From Bacillus_BD sp963708895 (GTDB lineage: Bacteria > Bacillota > Bacilli > Bacillales > Cytobacillaceae): 64,000 nucleotides of DNA. Shown piece after piece: positions 35,497-45,113 of this stretch (positions are counted from its first letter, which is position 1; each line of letters starts with the position of its first letter). The stretch spans positions 434,001 through 498,000 of the forward strand of contig CAVPUE010000002.1 in assembly GCA_963708895.1 (NCBI GenBank), given 5' to 3'. The notes under the pieces were generated by a model. It was not told the DNA's origin. It did no database searches and worked only from the letters and a program-made list of their open reading frames with translations. Both the position numbers and the translations under genes were made by a program.

Positions 35497-36600
35497 ATGG
35501 GCCATGTATTTGTAATTGGATTGGGCCTGATTGGCGGTTCGCTCGCATTGTGTATTAAACAGGAGCATGGGGACTGTCAGATTACTGGATATGATATTTA
35601 CGAAGAACAAGGGAAACTAGCGAAAATGCTCAGTGTTGTCGATGAATTAGCTGTCAGTATTGAAGAAGGAGCAAAAGATGCTGACCTTATTATCATTACA
35701 ACTCCAGTTGGAGAGACTGAAAAAATCATTGACCTTCTTTATGAAACACCTTTAAAAGAAAATGTGTTGATAACGGATGCTGGAAGCACAAAATTTGAAG
35801 TGGTCAAAAAGGCTAAAAAATTAAAAGAAAAAGGAATTACATTTATTGGTGGTCATCCGATGGCGGGATCACATAAAAGTGGAGTTTCTGCTGCAAGACC
35901 GCTCCTTTTTGAAAATGCATTTTACTTATTAACACCTGACAAGGATATCAAAAAAGAAAAGATAAATGAGCTAAAGGAATGGCTAAAAGGGACGAAAGCA
36001 AAGTTTCTAATTGTTTCTCCTGAAGAACACGATTTATTAACAGGAGTCATTAGCCACTTTCCTCATATCATTGCCGCTTCACTTGTTCATCAAGCTGAGA
36101 AAACGAGTAAAGAACAAAATTTAATACCTCGATTAGCAGCAGGAGGTTTTAGGGACATCACGAGAATTGCTTCAAGTAGTCCAACAATGTGGAGAGATAT
36201 TCTCCTACAAAATAGGGATGTCTTATTGAAGCTACTTTCACAATGGAAAGAAGAAATGGAAGTAGTTGTCAATATGCTAGAAGATGAAGATGATACTAAA
36301 ATTTACCAATACTTTGAAGAAGCAAAGAACTTCCGAGATGAATTACCGCAGCATCAAAGAGGTGCGATTCCAGCATTTTATGACTTATATGTTGATGTGC
36401 CAGATTATCCTGGTGTAGTATCAGAAGTAACGGGCTACTTAGCAAAAGAAGAAATCAGTATCACGAATATAAGAATTCGAGAAACAAGAGAAACAATCAT
36501 TGGTGTACTTGTGATTAGTTTTCAAACAGAAGATGACCGTACCCGTGCGATTAAATGTATTGAGCATTATACAAACTTTGAATTATCAATTGGACCCTGA
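35497..36600 (+). CDS. tyrA: Prephenate dehydrogenase with C-terminal ACT domain
   Basis: NAD-dependent conversion of prephenate to 4-hydroxyphenylpyruvate; 367 residues. N-terminal Rossmann motif VIGLGLIGGSLAL, active-site GGHPMAGSHKSG (catalytic His) and ISHFPHIIAASLV, then an ACT domain from about residue 295 (YVDVPDYPGVVSEVTG), probably binding tyrosine for feedback control. ATG 35497 follows AAAGGTGGTGCC. aroA begins 31 bases after its stop. Confidence 0.95.
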   Translation: MGHVFVIGLGLIGGSLALCIKQEHGDCQITGYDIYEEQGKLAKMLSVVDELAVSIEEGAKDADLIIITTPVGETEKIIDLLYETPLKENVLITDAGSTKFEVVKKAKKLKEKGITFIGGHPMAGSHKSGVSAARPLLFENAFYLLTPDKDIKKEKINELKEWLKGTKAKFLIVSPEEHDLLTGVISHFPHIIAASLVHQAEKTSKEQNLIPRLAAGGFRDITRIASSSPTMWRDILLQNRDVLLKLLSQWKEEMEVVVNMLEDEDDTKIYQYFEEAKNFRDELPQHQRGAIPAFYDLYVDVPDYPGVVSEVTGYLAKEEISITNIRIRETRETIIGVLVISFQTEDDRTRAIKCIEHYTNFELSIGP

Positions 36601-36631
36601 AACTTTGCTAATACAGGGAAAGGTGGAACAT

Positions 36632-37925
36632 ATGGGTACTCAAGCCTTAAAATATAATCAAAACTCCTTAAATGGGGAAATTATTGTACCAGGAGATAAA
36701 TCCATTTCACATCGATCTGTCATGTTTGGTGCGATTGCTAAAGGTGTCACAACCGTAACGGGTTTTTTAATGGGAGAAGATTGTCTAAGTACGGTTTCAT
36801 GTTTTAGACAACTTGGTGTGGATATTGAACAAACCGATGATCAATTGATTATTAATGGAAATGGGCTAAATGGTCTGAAGGAACCAGAAGAAGTATTGAA
36901 TGTTGGGAATTCGGGCACTACGATACGATTATTAATGGGAATTTTGGCTGGTCGTGATTTTCATAGCACGGTTCTAGGGGATGAGTCGATTGGTAAAAGA
37001 CCGATGACAAGAGTAACCAAGCCTTTAACTGAAATGGGTGCAATCATTGATGGCAGGGAAAATGGAGAATATACACCATTATCAATTAGAGGTGGAGATA
37101 TCCATGGAATTGTCTACCATCCTCCTGTTGCGAGTGCGCAAGTAAAGTCATCCATCCTTTTAGCTGGATTGCAGGCAAAGGGAGTCACCACTGTTGTGGA
37201 GCCTGAGAAGTCTAGAGATCATACGGAAAGAATGATCCGTCAGTTTGGGGGCCAAGTGGAAGAGGAAGGGTTGGCTGTATCTGTTTCAGGTGGACAAGAA
37301 TTAAAAGGAACAACCATTCATGTTCCGGGAGATATTTCATCAGCTGCGTTTTTCCTTGTTGCAGGTGCGATTGTTCCAAATAGTACGATTATCCTAAAAA
37401 ATGTTGGTTTGAATCCGACTCGAACAGGTATTATTGATGTCATGAATGAAATGGGTGCAGATTTGAAGATTGATGTAAAATCGACAGATGACCTTATGGA
37501 ACCTGTAGGAGATCTAACCATTCAAACTTCAAATCTTAAAGGAATCACCATAGGTGGTGAATTAATCCCAAGATTAATTGACGAGATACCAGTCATTGCT
37601 CTCCTTGCTACCCAAGCAGAAGGTGAGACGATCATTAAAGATGCACATGAATTAAAGGTGAAAGAAACGAATCGAATTGATACGGTTGTTAATGAACTAT
37701 CAAAACTTGGGGCAAACATAACAGCTACCGATGATGGAATGATTATAAAAGGTCGTAATCATTTAAAGGGTGGTCAGTACTGTTTCAAGTCATGGAGACC
37801 ATCGTATTGGGATGATGCTTGCGATTGCAGCATTAATCTGTGATAATGAAGTACAATTACAACAAAAAGAAGCGATCGCCGTTTCCTATCCAACCTTTTT
37901 TAATGACTTAGAAGATTTACTATAG
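36632..37925 (+). pseudogene. aroA: EPSP synthase (B. subtilis aroE), apparent +1 frameshift
   Basis: Joins shikimate-3-phosphate and PEP. ATG 36632 (AGGTGG upstream) begins the main frame with IIVPGDKSISHRSVMF, NVGNSGTTIRLLMG, VASAQVKSSILLAG and IDEIPVIALLA. After LKGGQ near 37775 the frame is lost and stops at 37843. The conserved end TVSSHGDHRIGMMLAIAAL through FFNDLEDLL continues in another frame to 37925. One surplus base around 37770-37779 restores about 430 residues. The C-terminal active-site region is preserved, so sequence error is likely. An intact enzyme is needed for aromatic prototrophy. Confidence 0.87.
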
Positions 37926-37934
37926 ACTGTATAA

Positions 37935-37970
37935 TAAAAAACTGCAATTTTTGCAGTTTTTTATTTTTTT
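37935..37970 (+). terminator. Terminator of the aromatic operon
   Basis: AAAAAACTGCAA pairs with TTGCAGTTTTTT over a 3-base loop, followed by T-rich sequence. Confidence 0.88.
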
Positions 37971-37986
37971 AATTGAAGGGTATATT

Positions 37987-37995
37987 TGTTATAAT
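37987..37995 (+). promoter_or_regulatory. Candidate extended -10 promoter for ypiA
   Basis: TGTTATAAT, a perfect -10 with TGn extension, about 98 bases before ypiA. No standard -35. Confidence 0.45.
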
Positions 37996-38092
37996 GAATC
38001 TAAAGAAGATGAGTGAAAATTTAAATATACTTGAAGATAGACACAATCCTGACAATAAATTATAAGGTTTTTATAAAGAAAGGGTCTTAATT

Positions 38093-39358
38093 ATGGATGA
38101 CGTGAATAAAATAATCTCACACTTAGAAAATGGATCATATGAGGAAGCATTAAAGGGGTATAAAAAAATTTTAACCCATGGATTAGATGAAGAAAAGTTT
38201 ATCGTCGGTGAACAACTATTTCATTACGGTTTTGTGAAAGAAGCTCAAAACTTAGTAAAAAGCTTGCTAGAGGAGTATCCGGAGGAAGGTGAACTAATCG
38301 TCTTGCTTGCTGAGACATTAATGGAACAAGGAGATGAAGAGTCAGCCATTCTAGAACTAGAAAAAATCGGAGTTGATGATCCAAGCTATCCAGAATCTTT
38401 ACTATTATTAGCTGATCTCTATCAAATGGAGGGTTTGTACGAAGTTAGCGAACAAAAACTATTGAAAGCAAAGGAAACTTTACCTAATGAAGGGATTATT
38501 GATTTTGCTTTAGGGGAACTTTATTTTGAGGAAGGTAAGTTTATTGAAGCCATCAAGAGTTATGAAAAAGTACTGCAAACAAAGGATGTAGTAGCTGGAG
38601 TTAATGTGAATCAAAGGTTAGCGGATGCGATTAGTGCAGGCGGAGCATTTGAAGATGCCTTACCCTATTATGAAAAAGCATTAAATGAAAAAATAGAGCT
38701 GAATACACTCTTTAATTATGGTTTTACCGCACTGCAAGCCGGATTTAATCAAAAGGCAATTGAAAAGTTTCTTGAATTGAAAGAAATTGATCCAGAATAC
38801 TATTCCTTGTATATGAATTTAGCGAAGGCCTTTGAACGTGAAGAGGATCCACAAAAGGGTTTTCAAGTATTAAAAGAAGGAATCAAGTACGATGAATACA
38901 ATAAAGATCTTTATTTATACGCCGGCAAATTAGCATTGAAAACAGGTAATGAGGAAGATGCTGAACGTATGTTTAGAGAAGCGCTTGCGTTAGATCCTGA
39001 ATTAACAGAAGCTGCTTTGATCTTAAATAAACTATTAATTCATCAAGAGAGGTATGAAGGAGTTTTAGAGATCATCAATTTGGTCGGAGCAGATGAAGAC
39101 CCTCATTTTTTATGGGATGCAGCAGTAGCTCACCAAAATTTAGAAGAATATTCACATGCATTAAATAGTTATGAAAGCGCATATATCTTTTTTAAAGACT
39201 CATTAGATTTTTTAGTTGATTATGGATATTTTTTGATGGAAGAAGGGAATCGAGAGAAGGCTGTCGAAGTTTTTAATAAGCTAATCAAACTGGAACCTAG
39301 TAATGAAGAATTTATTGATGTTAGGCAAAGACTATCAGATGACATAAGCCATTCGTAA
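38093..39358 (+). CDS. ypiA: TPR-repeat protein YpiA
   Basis: A 421-residue soluble protein made almost entirely of tetratricopeptide repeats: about ten helix pairs with the Gly/Ala-Tyr-Ala-Pro pattern, such as GKFIEAIKSYEKVLQ, EDALPYYEKALNE and EDAERMFREALALDPE. The sequence is strongly acidic. TPR proteins act as protein-protein scaffolds. ATG 38093 follows AAAGGGTCTTAATT. Order ypiA-ypiB-ypiF-qcrA matches B. subtilis. Listeria homologue ReoM/ReoY work links ypiB to regulated ClpCP degradation of MurA; the function of ypiA itself is unknown to me. Confidence 0.88.
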   Translation: MDDVNKIISHLENGSYEEALKGYKKILTHGLDEEKFIVGEQLFHYGFVKEAQNLVKSLLEEYPEEGELIVLLAETLMEQGDEESAILELEKIGVDDPSYPESLLLLADLYQMEGLYEVSEQKLLKAKETLPNEGIIDFALGELYFEEGKFIEAIKSYEKVLQTKDVVAGVNVNQRLADAISAGGAFEDALPYYEKALNEKIELNTLFNYGFTALQAGFNQKAIEKFLELKEIDPEYYSLYMNLAKAFEREEDPQKGFQVLKEGIKYDEYNKDLYLYAGKLALKTGNEEDAERMFREALALDPELTEAALILNKLLIHQERYEGVLEIINLVGADEDPHFLWDAAVAHQNLEEYSHALNSYESAYIFFKDSLDFLVDYGYFLMEEGNREKAVEVFNKLIKLEPSNEEFIDVRQRLSDDISHS

Positions 39359-39469
39359 TAAAAGGGGCTTCTAGTTATCATCTGTTAGTTATTTTAAAAT
39401 AAAAGCTAATTTATAAAAGTAGAATAACTTGGATAATACTTGCTAAATAGCAGAGGAGGGTTACCCAAT

Positions 39470-40015
39470 ATGAACGCCCCTGTATCTGTCAATGAGAAAA
39501 AGGATTTTATTCGTTGGTTTTTAAATCATTATCAATTGAAAAGACGTGAATGTGTTTGGATTTTAAACTATTTAATGAGTCATGACCAGTTAATGGAAAA
39601 AGTGCATTTTGTTGAGCAAGCTCAATATTGCCCGAGAGGAATCATCATGTCGGCTCATTGCGTCGACGAAGTACCATTTCGATTCTACAAGGAAAATATT
39701 ATGACAACAGATGCAGAAAAATCCTTTCATGACATTCGGTTAAATCGGGAAGAAGATATTTATATACAATTAAACTTCCGCGCTTCCTTTAAAGCTCCTC
39801 AATTTGCGGCCGTATTAGAAGAGAATCCATTTATGCCAAAAAATCTCCAATTAAGCGAGAAAGAAAGACAACTAGCTGAAAAGTTTTTAGTTAGTAGTAT
39901 TGAAAAGTTCCAAAAAGAAAAGCTCATGAAACAAATTGATGAGGCTCTTGATCAGAAAGATCAGGAAGCGTTTATTAAGTTAACTTCACAATTAAAATCA
40001 CTCACGTATAGTTAA
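39470..40015 (+). CDS. ypiB: YpiB/ReoY-family protein (UPF0302)
   Basis: A 181-residue soluble protein. The N-terminal half carries the strongly conserved block FIRWFLNHYQLKRRECVWIL and NYLMSHDQLMEKVHFVE. ATG 39470 is chosen because GAGGAGGGTTA lies upstream and homologues start at this point; the in-frame start at 39440 would add ten residues. The Listeria homologue ReoY is needed for ClpCP-dependent breakdown of MurA, and Bacillus YpiB can act likewise; that role is inferred by family. Confidence 0.88.
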   Translation: MNAPVSVNEKKDFIRWFLNHYQLKRRECVWILNYLMSHDQLMEKVHFVEQAQYCPRGIIMSAHCVDEVPFRFYKENIMTTDAEKSFHDIRLNREEDIYIQLNFRASFKAPQFAAVLEENPFMPKNLQLSEKERQLAEKFLVSSIEKFQKEKLMKQIDEALDQKDQEAFIKLTSQLKSLTYS

Positions 40016-40046
40016 TGACCTGTAATTACACAGGTCATTTTTTTTA
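40014..40046 (+). terminator. Terminator after ypiB
   Basis: AATGACCTGT pairs with ACAGGTCATT over a 5-base loop, followed by a run of T. Confidence 0.88.
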
Positions 40047-40131
40047 GCGAAAATATAGAAAGAGAATAATTGTTTTTTTAAAATACAATATGTTAGAATA
40101 TAGGGAAAATACAGAAAAGGAGTCGTTGAAC

Positions 40132-40608
40132 TTGAAATGGATAGGTGAAGACATTGAGAGTTATGTAAATCAGAAGGAATATATTGATACGATTATCTTA
40201 CCTTTATATCCGATTTCCTTTACTAGTAGCATAGAAACAACCGTAGAAATGACAGAGTATATTTCATTCATCACAGTCCTGTTAGAGAAGCAATTTAAAG
40301 GTAGACTGCTTTTACTACCCGGCTATTCGTATTTAAAAAATTTGGAAGGGGAAATGCCAGTAGAGGACTTATTAAAATGGGAAGAGGAAATCATGAATAG
40401 TGGCTCTAAACATTTATTCTATTTAACTTGTGATAACGAATGGAAAAAGGTTGAGAATTCACTAAAGGGTTCACTTATCTGGGTTCCAACCACCTCTATT
40501 CATAAGATGGATGCAAAGCAACGAAATACTCATTTAGAGGATCAAATCAAACAGCTTTCTTCAGTTTTTACAGAAAAGTGGCATCGCGAAAAATCAGAAA
40601 TGATATAA
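40132..40608 (+). CDS. ypiF: DUF2487 protein YpiF
   Basis: A 158-residue soluble protein of unknown function. TTG 40132 is preferred, with AAAAGGAG about 9 bases upstream, giving MKWIGEDIESY as in homologues. An in-frame ATG at 40090 precedes the ribosome site. Conserved-looking stretches are YIDTIILPLYPISF and RLLLLPGYSYL. It directly precedes qcrA as in B. subtilis. Confidence 0.8.
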   Translation: MKWIGEDIESYVNQKEYIDTIILPLYPISFTSSIETTVEMTEYISFITVLLEKQFKGRLLLLPGYSYLKNLEGEMPVEDLLKWEEEIMNSGSKHLFYLTCDNEWKKVENSLKGSLIWVPTTSIHKMDAKQRNTHLEDQIKQLSSVFTEKWHREKSEMI

Positions 40609-40718
40609 TCATTATAATTTTCTGATTATATTGACCTTACTGAAATATTGATATATTATTGGTATGTCCTAGTATGAATATTTAGTTAACTTAAAATTGT
40701 TTTAAAGGGGGGAGATAG

Positions 40719-41225
40719 ATGAGCAAAAAACGTGTCTCTAGACGTCAATTTCTTAATTATACGTTAACAGGTGTTGGAGGATTTATGGCTGCTGGCATGT
40801 TAATGCCTATGGTCCGTTTTGCAGTTGATCCTGTATTAAAACATACTGGCGATAGCGATTTTATTGCAACACCACAAAAAATAAGTGAAATAACAGGAGA
40901 ACCGATTCGGGTTGATTTTTCTTTTAAACAAAAGGATGCATGGTATGAATCCGACGTGACGAATTCAGCTTGGGTATTTAAAGATGAAAAAGGTAGTGTT
41001 GTTGCTCTTTCTCCAGTGTGTAAGCATTTAGGGTGTACGGTAGACTGGGATACGGATAAGGCTAATCCAGACCATTTCTATTGCCCATGTCACGGTGGAC
41101 TTTATACAAAGGATGGTTCAAATGTAAAAGGTACACCACCTGTAGCTCCCTTAGATGTCTATTCATATCAAGAAAAAGATGGTTACCTCTATTTAGGAAA
41201 AGCAGAACCACGAGGAGGTGCTTAA
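40719..41225 (+). CDS. qcrA: Menaquinol:cytochrome c reductase Rieske Fe-S subunit
   Basis: Iron-sulphur subunit of the b6c-type complex, 168 residues. The N-terminus VSRRQFLNYTL is a twin-arginine (Tat) type signal that stays as a membrane anchor (about residues 15-40). The [2Fe-2S] ligands are in CKHLGCTVDW (Cys, His) and CPCHGGLY (Cys, His). ATG 40719 follows AAAGGGGGGAGATAG. It is the first gene of qcrABC, which oxidises menaquinol and passes electrons to cytochrome c. Confidence 0.96.
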   Translation: MSKKRVSRRQFLNYTLTGVGGFMAAGMLMPMVRFAVDPVLKHTGDSDFIATPQKISEITGEPIRVDFSFKQKDAWYESDVTNSAWVFKDEKGSVVALSPVCKHLGCTVDWDTDKANPDHFYCPCHGGLYTKDGSNVKGTPPVAPLDVYSYQEKDGYLYLGKAEPRGGA

Positions 41226-41230
41226 AAGTT

Positions 41231-41905
41231 ATGCTAAATAAACTTTATGATTGGGTGGATGAACGATTAGATATTACTCCATTGTGGAGGGACATTGCAG
41301 ACCATGAGGTTCCAGAACACGTAAATCCGGCACATCATTTCTCAGCATTTGTTTATTGCTTTGGAGGACTGACATTCTTTATAACGGTTATTCAGATCTT
41401 ATCAGGTATGTTTTTAACGATGTATTATGTACCAGACATTAAGAATGCATGGGAATCTGTTTATTATTTGCAGAATGAAGTGGCATTTGGACAAATTGTA
41501 CGCGGAATGCATCATTGGGGTGCGAGTTTGGTGATCGTCATGATGTTTTTACATACATTGCGTGTCTTTTTCCAAGGTGCCTATAAAAAGCCAAGAGAAT
41601 TGAATTGGATTGTAGGGGTATTAATATTCTTTGTAATGCTAGGACTAGGACTGACAGGATACTTACTACCATGGGATATGAAAGCGTTATTCGCTACAAA
41701 AGTAACGATTCAAATTGTTGAATCCGTTCCATTTATTGGTGAATATTTAAAAATATTATTGGCAGGTAGTTCTGATATTGTAGGAGCACAAACGATTTCA
41801 CGATTCTTTGCGATTCATGTGTTCTTCCTACCAGCAGCTTTATTTGGCTTAATGGCAGCTCACTTCGTCATGATCCGTAAGCAGGGGATTTCTGGACCGC
41901 TATAA
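41231..41905 (+). CDS. qcrB: Menaquinol:cytochrome c reductase cytochrome b subunit
   Basis: Four-helix cytochrome b of 224 residues with heme-ligand histidines in MHHWGASLVIVMMFLHTLR and FAIHVFFLPAALFGLMAAHF. Cys43 (FSAFVYCFGG) is present, the residue that covalently holds the extra heme c in the Bacillus complex. ATG 41231 follows GAGGAGGTGC; the longer open frame upstream overlaps qcrA and is not coding. Five bases separate it from qcrA. Confidence 0.96.
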   Translation: MLNKLYDWVDERLDITPLWRDIADHEVPEHVNPAHHFSAFVYCFGGLTFFITVIQILSGMFLTMYYVPDIKNAWESVYYLQNEVAFGQIVRGMHHWGASLVIVMMFLHTLRVFFQGAYKKPRELNWIVGVLIFFVMLGLGLTGYLLPWDMKALFATKVTIQIVESVPFIGEYLKILLAGSSDIVGAQTISRFFAIHVFFLPAALFGLMAAHFVMIRKQGISGPL

Positions 41906-41951
41906 TATTAAGTTATGAATCTATCAACTTTATAGGGGAGGGAAAATATTC

Positions 41952-42732
41952 ATGCATCGTGGAAAAGGTATGAAATTTGTGGGCGATTCACGTGTGCCTG
42001 CGCCTGAACATAAAAAACCGAATATTCCAAAAGACTATTCGGAATATCCAGGAAAAACGGAAGCATTTTGGCCTAACTTTTTATTGAAGGAATGGATGGT
42101 GGGTGCCGTTTTTCTCATTGGATTTTTATGCTTAACGGTAGCACATCCGTCTCCGCTAGAAAAAATCGCTGATCCAAGTGATACAGCCTATATTCCAATG
42201 CCAGACTGGTATTTCTTATTCTTATATCAATTATTAAAATATACGTATGCATCAGGACCATATAATATTGTCGGCGCATTAGTCATTCCTGGGTTAGCGT
42301 TTGGTGCTCTTGTTGCTCGCTCCATTTATTGATAGAGGGCCTGAGAGAAAGCCATCGAAAAGACCTTTAGCAACAGGATTTATGTTACTGGCAATCGCAG
42401 GAATTACGTATTTAACTTGGGAAGCCGTTGATACTCATGATTGGGAAGCAGCAGCAGAACAAGGAAAAATTGTTGCCGAAGCAGATATTGATACATCTGC
42501 TGAAGGATATCAAATCTTTGAGAATAATGGTTGTGTTAGCTGTCATGGTAATCAACTTGAAGGGGGAGCAGCAGCACCAGCCTTAGTAGGAACTGGCCTG
42601 ACCCCAGAGGAAATTGCTGAGATTGCTAAAAACGGGACCGAAAGCGGAAAAATGCCCCCTGGATTATTTAAAGGAACAGATGAAGAATTAACAAAGTTAT
42701 CAGAGTTTATTTCAAGTATCGAAAGTAAATAA
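41952..42732 (+). pseudogene. qcrC: Menaquinol:cytochrome c reductase cytochrome b/c subunit, apparent +1 frameshift
   Basis: In Bacillus this subunit fuses the last part of cytochrome b (subunit-IV-like, three helices) to a cytochrome c domain. The first frame gives MHRGKGMKFVGDSRVP to VIPGLAFGAL, with PMPDWYFLFLYQLLKY. The second gives LLAPFIDRGPERKPSKRPLA and a cytochrome c domain with heme motif CVSCH and a distal Met in GKMPPG. One surplus base at about 42310-42312 separates them; repair gives about 259 residues. Both halves are intact, so error is likely. Without it the complex would lack its heme c domain. Confidence 0.9.
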
Positions 42733-42736
42733 ACAA

Positions 42737-42775
42737 AAAGAAAGAAGCTGATTTTATTATCAGCTTCTTTCTTTT
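42737..42775 (+). terminator. Terminator after qcrC
   Basis: AAAGAAAGAAGCTGA and its complement form a stem of about 15 bp over an 8-base loop, ending in a T run. Confidence 0.88.
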
Positions 42776-42833
42776 TCGCCTAATATGGTATGATAAATTG
42801 GTGTATATTTGGAAAGAGATGAGGAAAAAACCA

Positions 42834-43433
42834 ATGAAACAAATTTATCCCATTTTAGGAAATCGTTACTTTTTATGGCTATTATTGATTGTTAATACGT
42901 TTGGGACTATTTATGGTTATGACTGGTATGGCTGGCAATTAGCAGAAACGCCAACGATTTTTTTACCATTTGTTCCTGACAGTCCAACCGCTTGTTTATT
43001 TTTTGTGATCGTCTTGATTGGGTTTTTAATGGGGAAAAATTGGCCATTATTTGAATCGCTAGCAATCGTAACCTTATTAAAATATGGCTTTTGGGCCGTT
43101 GTCATGAACCTTCTCGTTCTAATCCAAACAGGAGAACTTGGTTTATCCGGTTGGATGCTTGTTTTTTCTCATGCTGGAATGGCGATTCAAGGTCTTTTAT
43201 ATGCTCCATTTTACCGATTTAAAGTTTGGCATTTGATCGTAACAGGGATTTGGACATTACATAATGATGTTATTGATTATCTTTTTAATATGATGCCAAG
43301 TTATAAAGTTCTTGATCAATTCACACCTCAAATTGGCTACTTTACATTTTGGCTTAGTGTATTTTCATTATTTATCGCCTATATTCTATGTTTACGAAGG
43401 GGAAGATTTCAATTGAAGATTAAAAATAATTAG
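42834..43433 (+). CDS. ypjA: DUF1405 membrane protein YpjA
   Basis: A 199-residue integral membrane protein with about six hydrophobic segments. Conserved features are NTFGTIYGYDWYGWQL, FVPDSPTACLFF and GIWTLHNDVIDYLF. ATG 42834 is chosen by alignment with B. subtilis YpjA and a GAGG about 8 bases upstream; in-frame ATG 42819 is the alternative. It is probably co-transcribed with ypjB 55 bases on. Function unknown. Confidence 0.82.
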   Translation: MKQIYPILGNRYFLWLLLIVNTFGTIYGYDWYGWQLAETPTIFLPFVPDSPTACLFFVIVLIGFLMGKNWPLFESLAIVTLLKYGFWAVVMNLLVLIQTGELGLSGWMLVFSHAGMAIQGLLYAPFYRFKVWHLIVTGIWTLHNDVIDYLFNMMPSYKVLDQFTPQIGYFTFWLSVFSLFIAYILCLRRGRFQLKIKNN

Positions 43434-43488
43434 TGGTCTAACCTTGTCCACCACCTCATACATTGTTATTAATAGAGGGGGGACAAGC

Positions 43489-44283
43489 ATGAGATCCGTA
43501 CAATGGATTGTCTTTTTATTGTTATTATTATATATACTACCTAATATTGCATTTGCTCATGAGGAAACGACGCCGCTCGAGCAATTAAACAATTTATCTG
43601 ATGAGGCGCTCCAATTAACAAAATCACATAGATATGAAGATGCAAAAGTCATATTAGAAGCTTTCTCTGATAAGTTTTCCTCTGTAACGGTAAAGGAGCA
43701 ATCGTTCACCATGGATGAATTGCGAATCGTAACGATCGCCCATAATGAAGCTGTCGAAGCAACCACAAATGCGACGATGAATCCGGATGAGAGAATTAAT
43801 AGAGTCATCAAGCTCAGGCTTGTTATTGATGCCATCTCAGGCTCAAAGGAACCTCTTTGGACAGAGATGGAAGAGCCCGTTATGGCAGCTTATGATGGCA
43901 TGAAAAGAGCTGCGGTAAATGGAGATAAAGAATCTTTTCAGCAAAATTTAAACACCTTTTTATCACTATATGATGTCGTGAATCCTAGTATGAAAATAGA
44001 TGTTCCTGTACAAAAAATTCAGCAATTAGATACCAAAATTCAATTTGTCGATCGATATCGAATGGATGTATTTGAAAATGATACAGCGAAACAACAACTA
44101 TTCAATATGGAATCAGAATTAACAACGGTTTTTGAAAATTTGACAACAGAGGATGAAACAGATCCTTCTTTATGGTGGGTTATTATCACGACAGGAAGTA
44201 TTATTATTATGACCTTATCTTATGTTGGTTGGAGAAAATTTAAAGGTGAAAGAGAAAAAGCTAAAAATCGTTCAAGACAGTAG
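43489..44283 (+). CDS. ypjB: Sporulation protein YpjB
   Basis: A 264-residue protein with an N-terminal signal peptide (MRSVQWIVFLLLLLYIL, cleavage near FAHEE), a helical extracytoplasmic domain and a C-terminal membrane anchor (about residues 228-247) with a basic tail. ATG 43489 is chosen for the AGAGGGGGGA just upstream; a longer in-frame start at 43444 adds 15 residues without a ribosome site. It belongs to the SpoYpjB family; in B. subtilis the gene is switched on during sporulation. Molecular role unknown. Confidence 0.85.
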   Translation: MRSVQWIVFLLLLLYILPNIAFAHEETTPLEQLNNLSDEALQLTKSHRYEDAKVILEAFSDKFSSVTVKEQSFTMDELRIVTIAHNEAVEATTNATMNPDERINRVIKLRLVIDAISGSKEPLWTEMEEPVMAAYDGMKRAAVNGDKESFQQNLNTFLSLYDVVNPSMKIDVPVQKIQQLDTKIQFVDRYRMDVFENDTAKQQLFNMESELTTVFENLTTEDETDPSLWWVIITTGSIIIMTLSYVGWRKFKGEREKAKNRSRQ

Positions 44284-44406
44284 ACTGATTGGGGAGGGCT
44301 GAATATGCCTTCTTTTTTAATTCCTGAGAATCACCTTAATATTTGACAGGTTTCATACATAACTCTTAAAATAATAGTAACAACTTTTGAATGGAGGAAA
44401 TGTTAA

Positions 44407-45078
44407 TTGTATCTTATTTATTTTGCGATTTTGTTGATTATTCCGATTTGGGCGCAAATCCGAGTGAAGAGAACGTATAAAAAATATTCAAAAGTTTCTT
44501 CATCTTCTCAAATGAGGGGAGCAGAGGTTGCTAGAAGAATTCTCGATGAAAATGGCCTTTACAATGTCAATATTGAAGAGGTTGGAGGCGTTTTATCTGA
44601 CCACTATGATCCTAGGTCCAAAACCGTTCGTCTTTCCTCTGATAATTATCATGGTCATTCGGTAGCTGCTGCTGCGGTTGCAGCACACGAGGTAGGGCAT
44701 GCGATCCAAGATAAAGAAGCATATAGTTTTCTGAGACTTCGCCATACACTTGTTCCAGTTGCGAATATAGGATCTAATTTTTCTTGGATTTTAATTATCA
44801 TAGGGATGCTACTGGGGATGAGTAACTTTGTTCTCTTGGGGATTATTTTTATGTTAGCGGCTGTGTTATTCCAACTTGTTACATTACCTGTTGAATTTAA
44901 TGCTTCCAGTCGTGCGATGAATCAAGTTGTAGCTCTTGGAGTGATAAGAAACGACGAAGAAAGAGAAACGAAAAAAGTATTAAGTGCTGCTGCATTAACA
45001 TATGTTGCTGCTGCTGCAATCGCTGTATTAGAATTAGCTCGTTTAATTTTAGTCTATACAGGAATGCAGGAAGATTAA
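44407..45078 (+). CDS. Zinc metallopeptidase, YugP family
   Basis: A 223-residue membrane protease. N-terminal helix, then the HEVGH zinc motif in AAAVAAHEVGHAIQD (about residues 89-103), two central helices (about 120-165), the third-ligand region LPVEFNASSRAMN and a last helix. This is the HtpX-like family called neutral zinc metallopeptidase/YugP. The start is TTG 44407 with GGAGG 9 bases upstream. In B. subtilis yugP is elsewhere on the chromosome; here it sits between ypjB and the YitT gene. Substrate unknown. Confidence 0.9.
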   Translation: MYLIYFAILLIIPIWAQIRVKRTYKKYSKVSSSSQMRGAEVARRILDENGLYNVNIEEVGGVLSDHYDPRSKTVRLSSDNYHGHSVAAAAVAAHEVGHAIQDKEAYSFLRLRHTLVPVANIGSNFSWILIIIGMLLGMSNFVLLGIIFMLAAVLFQLVTLPVEFNASSRAMNQVVALGVIRNDEERETKKVLSAAALTYVAAAAIAVLELARLILVYTGMQED

Positions 45079-45113
45079 AAAGGAAAGGATAGACTTTTGT
45101 CTATCCTTTTTAC
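45079..45113. terminator. Bidirectional terminator between convergent genes
   Basis: AAAGGATAGAC pairs with GTCTATCCTTT over a 4-base loop, with A run before and T run after, so it works on both strands. It serves the peptidase gene (+) and the YitT gene (-). Confidence 0.8.
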